From: Cohnella zeiphila
GTDB lineage: Bacteria; Bacillota; Bacilli; Paenibacillales; Paenibacillaceae
Assembly (NCBI RefSeq): GCF_014212055.1
Contig: NZ_JACJVO010000021.1
Span: forward strand, 1 to 64,000
Direction of reading: 5' to 3'
DNA: 64,000 nucleotides
In this document: piece after piece, positions 30,420 to 38,300 of the stretch
Layout of the letters: each line of letters starts with the position of its first letter
How positions within the stretch are numbered: position 1 is the first letter of the stretch
Position numbers and translations under genes: made by a program
Notes under the pieces: model-generated
The model's database searches: none
What the model was told of the DNA's origin: nothing
What the model saw: the letters and a program-made list of their open reading frames with translations, nothing else

Positions 30420-32275
30420 AATGGGGACGCTGGGTGAACCGCTACTCGATCCAGACCAAGCTCGTCATTCTGCTCCTGACGGCGACGCTGTCCGCGATCG
30501 CGCTCACGGGGGCTTTCTCTCAGTATTTCTATATGAAAGCGGCCAAAAAAGACTTCTTTCAGTTCGCGGACGACGCTTCGTTCCGGCTGAACCGCCAGAT
30601 CGAGCTCTACTTCCAGCAGATGAAAATATCCGTCTCTTCGCTCCTGGCCGGCCCGCTGCCGAACCGCAACGATATCGCCCGCTCGGCGGAGAGCGTCGGC
30701 ATCATCCAGAACTGGCTCGTCAGCGAGGGGCCGACTTCTCCTTCAAGGTTGGCCGATCTGCAGGACGTTCTCAACAATTACATCGCGCTTAATTACAGCG
30801 AAGTGGACAGCATGTTCCTGGTCGCCGCCGACGGCCGCATCGTATCGAACCTGCAGAACCTGGACGACCCGGCCGAAGCGTACCGGGACGAACCGTGGTA
30901 CGGCTCGCAGATGAGCGAGAATTTGCAGGTGCTGCCGACTCACCGGTCCGGTCCGACGGGCAAAGCGGTCATCTCGCTCGTGCTTCCGATCTTCTCCACC
31001 GACAGCATGAAGCTGGCCGGCCGGCTGGTTCTTAACCTGAGGATCAGCGAGCTGGAGAAGACGATCGTTCGCTCCACCCTGGCGAAGAAAGGCTATTTCT
31101 TTATCGTCTCGAAGGACGGGACGATCGTTTATCATCCGGACTCCGGCCTGCTCGGCAAGCCGATGGGAGAGACGGAGCTCGCCGGATTGAAGCTGGACCG
31201 TTCGTCTTCGGTTCAAACGATTCAAGGCACCCAGATGCTCGTCTCCAGCAGCCGTTCGGAGCTGGCGGATTGGAAGCTGGTCGCCATGGTTCCGTTCGAG
31301 GAGATGGCCAGCGGGGTCAAGGTGGCGCGCAACGCGGCGCTGGCCGCGATTCTGATTCTCGTTGCGATCGTGCTCGTCCTGGTTCCGATCGCCGCGCGGC
31401 GGTTTACCCGTCCGCTCCGGCAGTTGAAGCGGCTTATGGAGCAAGCGGAGCGCGGCAAGCTGGACGTCAGGGCGGACGTTGTGCCCGGCCGGGACGAGAT
31501 CCAGATGCTAGGCCACGGCTACAACCGGATGACGAGCCGGCTCGGTGAACTGATCGACACCGTCGGCCGGATGAAAGTGAACGAAATGAACATTTTGCTC
31601 GGGCAGAAAGAAGCGATGATCCGGGCGCTGCAGAACCAGATCAACCCGCACCTGCTGTACAATACGCTGGAGATCATCAACAGTCTGGCCTATGTCGAGA
31701 AAAACGAGCGCATTCAGGTCATCGCCAAAAATCTCGGCGATTACTACCGCTATACGGCATCGATCAAAGAGCCGTTCGTCACGCTCCGGGAGGAGCTCGA
31801 GCACGCCGGGAAGTATCTCGAGATCGTGAAAATCCGCTTCCCCCGGCACTTCCAAAGCCGCTTCTACGTGAACGAGAAGTACCTGGAGATGCGAATCGTC
31901 AAATGCTCGCTTCAGCCGCTCGTCGAAAACGCCGTCAAATACGCCGTCGAGCCGAAGCGCGGCAGCGGCACGGTTATCGTCAGCGCGTATCACGAGCAGC
32001 AGGATCTCGTCATCGAGGTCGCGGACAACGGCGACGGCATACCGGCGGACAAGCTCGAGGAGCTGAACCGGCGGCTGGACGGCATCGCCGCGGAGGCGGA
32101 CGGCAAGCTCGGCGGCAGCCCGTCGCTCGGCATCGCCAACGTCCATGCCCGAATTGCGCTGCAGCACGGTCCCCGCTACGGCCTGACGATTACTTCCTTC
32201 GAAGGAAGGGGAACGGTCGTCTCGATCCGCGTGCCGCTTGACTGCCGGGCGGAAGGAACCGGACACGACGAATAA
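30416..32275 (+). CDS. Membrane-bound sensor histidine kinase (YesM family)
   Basis: A 619-residue kinase: a first membrane helix near residues 10-35, an extracellular Cache-like sensor (about 40-300), a second helix, HAMP (RRFTRPLRQLKRLMEQAE), then the His-kinase dimerisation segment with QINPHLLYNTLE, the phosphoacceptor His, and an HATPase domain with N box ENAVKYAV. It fits YesM-type kinases paired with YesN regulators. The gene overlaps its partner. The ligand is probably released sugar or binding protein, by context. Confidence 0.9.
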   Translation: MKWGRWVNRYSIQTKLVILLLTATLSAIALTGAFSQYFYMKAAKKDFFQFADDASFRLNRQIELYFQQMKISVSSLLAGPLPNRNDIARSAESVGIIQNWLVSEGPTSPSRLADLQDVLNNYIALNYSEVDSMFLVAADGRIVSNLQNLDDPAEAYRDEPWYGSQMSENLQVLPTHRSGPTGKAVISLVLPIFSTDSMKLAGRLVLNLRISELEKTIVRSTLAKKGYFFIVSKDGTIVYHPDSGLLGKPMGETELAGLKLDRSSSVQTIQGTQMLVSSSRSELADWKLVAMVPFEEMASGVKVARNAALAAILILVAIVLVLVPIAARRFTRPLRQLKRLMEQAERGKLDVRADVVPGRDEIQMLGHGYNRMTSRLGELIDTVGRMKVNEMNILLGQKEAMIRALQNQINPHLLYNTLEIINSLAYVEKNERIQVIAKNLGDYYRYTASIKEPFVTLREELEHAGKYLEIVKIRFPRHFQSRFYVNEKYLEMRIVKCSLQPLVENAVKYAVEPKRGSGTVIVSAYHEQQDLVIEVADNGDGIPADKLEELNRRLDGIAAEADGKLGGSPSLGIANVHARIALQHGPRYGLTITSFEGRGTVVSIRVPLDCRAEGTGHDE

Positions 32276-32335
32276 AAGAAAAGGTCCCATTGCCGCCAAA
32301 GGCGGAGGACTGGCTAACGACAGGAGGAGCACGCG

Positions 32336-34384
32336 ATGAATGCAGCGAAGCAAGCAGCCCGCGTCACGGTGGGCACGGAGGTATCGGAGCATACGGTCAG
32401 CCCTTATCTGTTCGGCCATTTCATCGAGGATATCGACGACCACATGCCGGCCATGCTGGCGTATCCGCTTCGCAACATGGACTTCGAGGAGGAGGACCGG
32501 GACGCGGACGGCGTCTCCGGCTGCTGGTATCCGCTGGGCTTCGGCAAGCATGCCCGGTTCGCTCTGGAGCCGGCCGCGCGCGGGCACGGGGGCCACAGCC
32601 AGAAGATCCGGCTGTTCAACAAAGACCGTTGCGCCGCGGGAATCGGCCAGAGAGTCCAAGCGGAGGCCGGCGTTCCGTATCGCCTGAGGATCATCGCCAG
32701 AGCCACCCGCGAGATCGCCAAGCTGCACGTCAAGCTGACGGACCGCGGCACCGGCGAGCTGCTCGGATTCCTGGAGCTCGGCATCCGCAGCCACCGGTGG
32801 GAGGAGCTGGCCGGCAGCCTCAGCGCCACGCGGTCCTGCGCGGATGCCGAACTGCAAGTATGGGCCGTGCCGCTTCCCGCCGCGGAATGGGAGGATTCGG
32901 TCTCGACGGGGCTCGTCTGGTTCGACCACGTATCCCTTCTGCCCGAACGGGAGACCGGGCTGCTGAAAAAGGAAGTATTCGAGATGGCCGGGGAGCTCAA
33001 CGCCGGCATCATGCGGCTTGGCGGCAACGTGATCAGCCTGTACCATTGGGAGGACTTCGTCGGCCCGACGGACCTTCGGCCGAACTATGTGAACGAAGCG
33101 TGGGAGGAGGCCGGCCACGTTCACAAGTATTTCGGCACCGACGAATTCGTCGCGCTGTGCCGGCAGCTTGGCGTCGAGCCGCAGATCTGCGTCAACGCGG
33201 GAACGGGAACGGCGGAAGAGGCGGCCAGATGGGTCGAATACTGCAACGGCGGCGCGGACACGGAGATGGGAGCGTTCAGGGCCGCTAACGGACACCCCGA
33301 GCCGTACGGGGTCAAATATTGGGAGATCGGCAACGAGATGTACGGCCCTTGGCAGGCGGGAGTGTGCTCGCCCGAGCAGTACGCCGATCTCTATTTGTCG
33401 TTCGCGGAAGCCATGAAAGCGAAGGATCGCTCGATCCGGCTCCTCGGCTGCGGAACGGCCAGGGATTCGCTCGCGCCGGGCTGGAACCGGAAGGTGCTGG
33501 AGCGGGCCGGCCATGCGATGGATTACTTTACCCTTCATATTTATCAGGGCAGCAACTTCTTTCCCATCGACGCGGGAACGCCGGGACCGGACCGCTTCAA
33601 GGCGATGGTCGCCTTCCCCGAGGTCGTCAGGTCGCTGTTCGGGGAAGTCGAAGAGCTGCTTCGAAGCCGGGACGAGCTGAAGCACGTGAAAATCGCGGTG
33701 ACGGAGTGGAATGCGATGTATTTCCCGAATCCCGACTTTCCGAACGCGCACACGCTGGAAGCGGCGGTCGCGAACGCCTGCATGCTAAACGAGATGATGC
33801 GCCAGAGCGGCCTCGTGCGGATCGCCAACTTCTCCGATCTGGTGAACGGCTGGGTCGGCGGCTGCATCCGGGTGGGCGATGCCTACGAACGGATGAAGAA
33901 GCCGGGCTGGAGCGGCAAGGAAGGGATCGTCTTCGGGACGGCGACGTACCACCTGATGAAGATGTACGCAGGCCGAAAGCCGCATCGCCTGGTGGAGACG
34001 AATGTCGTATGCGATACCTTCGACGCCGGCCCGTCGAAGCTTCCGCTGAACCTGAACGGACTGAAGAAGGTGGACGTCGTCGGCTGCCTATCCGAGAACC
34101 GGGATGCGCTAACCCTGTTTATCGTCAACCGATCGCTGGACCGCATCGCGCTCACTTGCGATCTGTCGCCGTGGCGGCCGGCGGACGGTGCGGTCGTGCG
34201 GGAGCTGGCGGGACCCGATTACGAGGCGCGCAATACGGTCTGGGAGCCGGACGCGCTGCGCGAGGAAGTTCGCGGCGCCGGCTTGACGGATTCCCGGTGG
34301 GAAGGGGAGCTCAGGCCGCATTCGGTATGCGTTCTGGAGGTGCCCCTGCACGTTGCTTCGCCTGTTCCCAGTCGAATCGGATAA
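32336..34384 (+). CDS. GH51-like alpha-L-arabinofuranosidase, intracellular
   Basis: A 682-residue GH51-type enzyme: N-terminal domain from residue 15 (SPYLFGHFIED), TIM barrel with acid/base Glu334 in WEIGNEMYG and nucleophile Glu457 in VTEWNA, then a C-terminal beta domain. GH51 retaining enzymes release terminal arabinofuranose. There is no signal peptide, so it acts on imported oligosaccharides in the cytoplasm. A second GH51-like gene follows, which suggests two substrate types. ATG 32336 after GGAGGAGCACGCG. The family is secure, the exact linkage is not. Confidence 0.88.
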   Translation: MNAAKQAARVTVGTEVSEHTVSPYLFGHFIEDIDDHMPAMLAYPLRNMDFEEEDRDADGVSGCWYPLGFGKHARFALEPAARGHGGHSQKIRLFNKDRCAAGIGQRVQAEAGVPYRLRIIARATREIAKLHVKLTDRGTGELLGFLELGIRSHRWEELAGSLSATRSCADAELQVWAVPLPAAEWEDSVSTGLVWFDHVSLLPERETGLLKKEVFEMAGELNAGIMRLGGNVISLYHWEDFVGPTDLRPNYVNEAWEEAGHVHKYFGTDEFVALCRQLGVEPQICVNAGTGTAEEAARWVEYCNGGADTEMGAFRAANGHPEPYGVKYWEIGNEMYGPWQAGVCSPEQYADLYLSFAEAMKAKDRSIRLLGCGTARDSLAPGWNRKVLERAGHAMDYFTLHIYQGSNFFPIDAGTPGPDRFKAMVAFPEVVRSLFGEVEELLRSRDELKHVKIAVTEWNAMYFPNPDFPNAHTLEAAVANACMLNEMMRQSGLVRIANFSDLVNGWVGGCIRVGDAYERMKKPGWSGKEGIVFGTATYHLMKMYAGRKPHRLVETNVVCDTFDAGPSKLPLNLNGLKKVDVVGCLSENRDALTLFIVNRSLDRIALTCDLSPWRPADGAVVRELAGPDYEARNTVWEPDALREEVRGAGLTDSRWEGELRPHSVCVLEVPLHVASPVPSRIG

Positions 34385-34472
34385 CATTTCGAGTTTCTGT
34401 GTAACGCAATCGGCTTGGGCAAGGCTCATACTGGTATCAGCAAGATTCGCTTTTCTAAAGGAGGGGGAAGAT

Positions 34473-36587
34473 TTGGGCCTAAGCGTGCGATTGGACCGAT
34501 CTCCGAAGAGGACGAGCCCTTGGCGCGTCGACAAGCGCATCTTCGGCAAGTTCTTCGAGATGAACGGAAGGGACACTTACCCGGGGATTGTGGAGGATTG
34601 CATCGCCAACGGTTCGTTCGAGCTCTGGCACTCGAAGAGAAAGAAGGACGGGACCAACCTGCCCTGGACGATGCGGACCGAGATTATGTACCGGGATACG
34701 CCGATGACGCCGGGCCTGGCCTATCCGTGGGAGCCGGTCAACTTTCGGGAAGGCGCGTTCGCGCAGCCGGAAGGCGGAATTCACGGCAAGCGGGAGCGAA
34801 TGCGGTTCCAGCGGATCGCGCTGGAAGGAGAGGGCGAGAAGCTCGGCATCGCCCAGCGGATTACGCTGGCGGACGAGCGGACGCTGGAGTACCGCCTGCG
34901 ATTGTACGCGCGGGCATCCGGCGCGCATTCCCGCCTTTGCGCCGCTCTGGAAGACAGGGAAGGAAAGGTGCTGGCCGAGAGCGTCGTCGCGCTCGGCGAA
35001 CAATGGGAGGAGCATGACGTCCGGCTGACGCTTGAACATGCAAGCGCATTCCGTTATGCGGATTCCCCGTTCGGCGAATACCGGCTAAGCCTGATGGCGG
35101 AAGCGGACGGACCCGGCGAAGTCGATCTGGATTGGGTGAGGCTGGCGTCCGGCGACGCGGTCGACGATCTGTTCAATCCGACCACGATCGAATGGATCAA
35201 GCGGTATGGCGTCACTTCGATCCGCTGGGGCGGCAACTACGCGAACGAGTACAACTGGAAGGATGGAATCGGACCCTGGGAACGGCGGCCGGTCCGGGAT
35301 AATCTGAACTGGGGCGGGCTGGAGCCGAACTACTTCGGCACGAACGAATTTTTGCGCTTCTGCCGGCTGACCGGCGCGGAGCCGTTCCTGAACGTCGGCT
35401 TCAGCTATGACCTGCCGCCCGAGCTGGCGGCCGAATGGGTCGAATACGTCAACGGATCGGCCGATACGCCGATGGGACGGCTGCGCGCGGAGCACGGCTA
35501 TCCGGAGCCGTGGGGAGTCAAGCTGTGGCAGGTCGGCAACGAGAGCTACGGGGACTATCAGTTCGGCTATACGAACTCGATCGATTTCGCCCGCCGTCTG
35601 AAAGGGTATTATGAGGCGATGAAAAGAGCGGATCCGACGATCGCGATCATCGCCGCCGGCGAGGATCCGATGTACGTCGATTATTCGGAGATCCCCGGCC
35701 AGCCTCCGATCTGGAACCGCCGGCTGTTCGAGTTCGCGGGACCGGCTTGGATGGAAGGACTCGATATTCACCAGTACACGAGAGGAATCCGCGACGAAGG
35801 CCTGCGCCGGCAGTGGATGGAAGAGAACCGGGCGGATCCCATCTTCTACAATCAGGTGCTCGTCTCGTATCCGACCCAATACGAAGCCCTGATTCAAGAA
35901 TTGAAGCAGCTGGCCGAAGGGTACGGCTTCCGGCCGCTCGCTCTCGAGATCGGGGAATGGAATCTGGAGCCGGAGACGGAGGCGGACTGGCCGAAGGCGG
36001 AATACGAGACGATGGCGCACGCCTGCTACGTCGGCTCGATGCTCAACACCTTCATCCGGCAGGGCGACGCCGTCAAATATGCCTATCAGCGGGACAATAC
36101 GCTCTACTACCGCGCGTATCCGGTCGATATGCGGCCGGTGAATCCCGGCAACGACACTTCGTTGCTTTATGCCGAGCCCTTTCTCCGCAAGGATACGGGC
36201 TGGCATTGCCTGGACCTGGAAAAGGAAGGCACCGGCTTCGAGATGCCGCAAACGTGGGTGCGAATCCGCCCGATGGCGAACATTCCGCATATCGACGTCG
36301 CGGCCGTTCTGTCGGATGCCGGCGACGAGATCGTTCTGTTCGCGGTCAATCGGGATTTGAAGGCCGCCGGAACGCTGTCGGTGGCGGGCGACTGGCAGCC
36401 GGGAAGGATGAAGGCGACGGCTCGGCTTCAGTCCGCCGATACCCCGTTCCTAAGACAGGAGAATTGGTACGGGGCGACCGGCGGCTACCGCTTGGCGGAG
36501 CTTGAACCGCAGACGTCTCCGGACGGCGGGATCGAGCTGGCCATGCCGGCAGGCTCGGTCGCGCGCTTGACGATCAAACTAAGCTGA
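34473..36587 (+). CDS. GH51-like arabinofuranosidase, second enzyme
   Basis: A 704-residue GH51-type enzyme that differs from its neighbour in sequence. Its acid/base Glu357 lies in WQVGNESYG and the nucleophile Glu495 in LEIGEWN; both are preserved. The N-terminal half has a long carbohydrate-binding-like segment with WTMRTEIMYRDTPM. The start is TTG 34473 after AAAGGAGGGGG; an upstream extension in frame has no site. No signal peptide, so cytoplasmic. Two GH51 enzymes with one importer suggest branched arabinose-containing substrates. Confidence 0.83.
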   Translation: MGLSVRLDRSPKRTSPWRVDKRIFGKFFEMNGRDTYPGIVEDCIANGSFELWHSKRKKDGTNLPWTMRTEIMYRDTPMTPGLAYPWEPVNFREGAFAQPEGGIHGKRERMRFQRIALEGEGEKLGIAQRITLADERTLEYRLRLYARASGAHSRLCAALEDREGKVLAESVVALGEQWEEHDVRLTLEHASAFRYADSPFGEYRLSLMAEADGPGEVDLDWVRLASGDAVDDLFNPTTIEWIKRYGVTSIRWGGNYANEYNWKDGIGPWERRPVRDNLNWGGLEPNYFGTNEFLRFCRLTGAEPFLNVGFSYDLPPELAAEWVEYVNGSADTPMGRLRAEHGYPEPWGVKLWQVGNESYGDYQFGYTNSIDFARRLKGYYEAMKRADPTIAIIAAGEDPMYVDYSEIPGQPPIWNRRLFEFAGPAWMEGLDIHQYTRGIRDEGLRRQWMEENRADPIFYNQVLVSYPTQYEALIQELKQLAEGYGFRPLALEIGEWNLEPETEADWPKAEYETMAHACYVGSMLNTFIRQGDAVKYAYQRDNTLYYRAYPVDMRPVNPGNDTSLLYAEPFLRKDTGWHCLDLEKEGTGFEMPQTWVRIRPMANIPHIDVAAVLSDAGDEIVLFAVNRDLKAAGTLSVAGDWQPGRMKATARLQSADTPFLRQENWYGATGGYRLAELEPQTSPDGGIELAMPAGSVARLTIKLS

Positions 36588-36608
36588 CGACAAAAGGGGA
36601 AACGAACC

Positions 36609-38201
36609 ATGAAAAAACAGCTGCTGCTGCTGGCCGCGGCCATCACGGCGGTCAGCCTGACCGCATGTTCCTCCAATAGCAACAATAGCTCGAATTCGGG
36701 AGCGGGAGCTTCCTCCTCCGTCCCGGCTTCTCCGGCCTCCACGGCTTCCGCCTCTTCGGCGCCGGGAACGGCTGCGCCCAATGCGGGCATCGACGACGGC
36801 AAGGAGACGATGGACATTACGCTGATGGTTCCGCAATACGCGGAGATCGGCCCTTCCAGCGACTCGGAGCTCGTGAAGAAGCTGGACGAGAAGCTGAACG
36901 TCAAGCTGGACATCCAATGGATTCCGGGCGCCAGCTATAACGACAAGATCAGCGTGCTGGCCGCCTCGAACAGCCTTCCCGACGTGTACCGCGTGGCCAC
37001 GCAGGACTACATGCAATGGCGGGACAAGGGCGTGTTCATGGACGTCAAGCCTTCGCTCGCCTCGTATCCGAATCTGACGCAATACCTTCCCGAAGAAGCC
37101 TGGAAGGAACTGAACGGCAAGGACCGCTATTACGGTCTTCCTTACTACAGCATTCCTCATCTGTTCTCGATGGCGATCCGGCAGGACTGGCTGGACAAGC
37201 TCCATTTGCAAATGCCGGCGACGGTCGACGAATTCTACAACGTGGCCAAAGCTTTCGTCACGGACGACCCGGACGGGGACGGCAAGAACGACACGACCGG
37301 CTTCTCGATCATCGTCGATTCCGACGGCAAGTTCGAGAACGCGGAGTTTCTGGAAGGCGCTTTCGGCCTGGGCAACGAATGGGCGCTTAAGGACGGCAAG
37401 CTGGTGGCGATGCAAGCGCAGACGGAAGAGCTCAAAGCGTTCATCGGTTTCCTTAACAAAGCTTATTCCGAAGGCGTGCTCGACAAGAATTTCCTGGTCA
37501 TGAAGCCGGCCGACGCCCGCAACAAGCTGTGGAACGGACAGGTGGGCATCCAGCGTCTCAACCCGAACGAAGCTCTTCGCCTCGACGAGCCGAACATTCA
37601 GAAAAATTTCCCGAACGCGAAGCTCTCCCAGCTGCTGCCGGCCGGACCGACCGGCATCCGGGCCACGCAGACGGACGGGATGGGCCAGACCAAAGTCGTC
37701 ATCAACGCCAAGATCGATCCGAAGAAGCAGCAGCGGATCCTGAAGCTGCTCGACTACATGCTCTCCGACGAAGGGTACGATCTCATCAAAGACGGAGTCG
37801 AGGGCGTGGACTACAAGAAGAAGGATGACGGAACGTACGAGAAGCTCGAGACCAAAGACGCCGGCAACCTGTTCTCCATCAACTTTTTCCGGCGCGCGGA
37901 CAGCGCGATTCAGCTTCACAAGTACAATGACCAGAATTACGTCAAGCAGGTCGAGCAATGGCTCGACAACAACGACAAGTACGATTGGCCGAACTACGGC
38001 TTAGGTCTTGCGGCGGAGACGGAAGTGTACAAGAAAGTGAACTTCGCCACGCTGAACACGAAGTGGATGTCCACGATGGTCAACATCATTACGGGCCAGG
38101 CGCCGATCGACGATATCGACAAGGCGGCGAGCGATTGGCTCAAGAACGGCGGACAGCAGCTGACCGACGAAGTGAACCAGATTTACCAGGAACGCCAGTA
38201 A
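36609..38201 (+). CDS. Carbohydrate ABC transporter substrate-binding lipoprotein
   Basis: A 530-residue lipoprotein: lipobox LTAC (Cys20), a Ser/Ala-rich tether (residues 21-60), then a bilobal sugar-binding domain (IQWIPGASYNDKISVL, LPDVYRVA, FNEWY-like hydrophobics). It is the likely partner of the permeases at 27517 and 28459, 7.3 kb upstream. It lies right after two arabinofuranosidases. A GC-rich hairpin (about 38215-38243, GGGCGCGC with GCGCGCCC, no T tract) follows and may allow higher binding-protein than enzyme expression. Confidence 0.88.
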   Translation: MKKQLLLLAAAITAVSLTACSSNSNNSSNSGAGASSSVPASPASTASASSAPGTAAPNAGIDDGKETMDITLMVPQYAEIGPSSDSELVKKLDEKLNVKLDIQWIPGASYNDKISVLAASNSLPDVYRVATQDYMQWRDKGVFMDVKPSLASYPNLTQYLPEEAWKELNGKDRYYGLPYYSIPHLFSMAIRQDWLDKLHLQMPATVDEFYNVAKAFVTDDPDGDGKNDTTGFSIIVDSDGKFENAEFLEGAFGLGNEWALKDGKLVAMQAQTEELKAFIGFLNKAYSEGVLDKNFLVMKPADARNKLWNGQVGIQRLNPNEALRLDEPNIQKNFPNAKLSQLLPAGPTGIRATQTDGMGQTKVVINAKIDPKKQQRILKLLDYMLSDEGYDLIKDGVEGVDYKKKDDGTYEKLETKDAGNLFSINFFRRADSAIQLHKYNDQNYVKQVEQWLDNNDKYDWPNYGLGLAAETEVYKKVNFATLNTKWMSTMVNIITGQAPIDDIDKAASDWLKNGGQQLTDEVNQIYQERQ

Positions 38202-38300
38202 CGACCCGGAGACGGGCGCGCGCTGCCGAACAGGCGCGCCCGCTTGCGGAAGAATTCGGATCGCGGCTTCCCATTCCACTGGAAAAAGGAGATTGAAATC

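Noticed and set aside
31270..31548. Frame inside the kinase gene
   Set aside because: Shadow frame within the HAMP region of the sensor kinase.
31508..33751. - strand frame of 747 codons
   Set aside because: Antisense across the kinase and GH51 genes; crosses the gene boundary and has no features of a protein.
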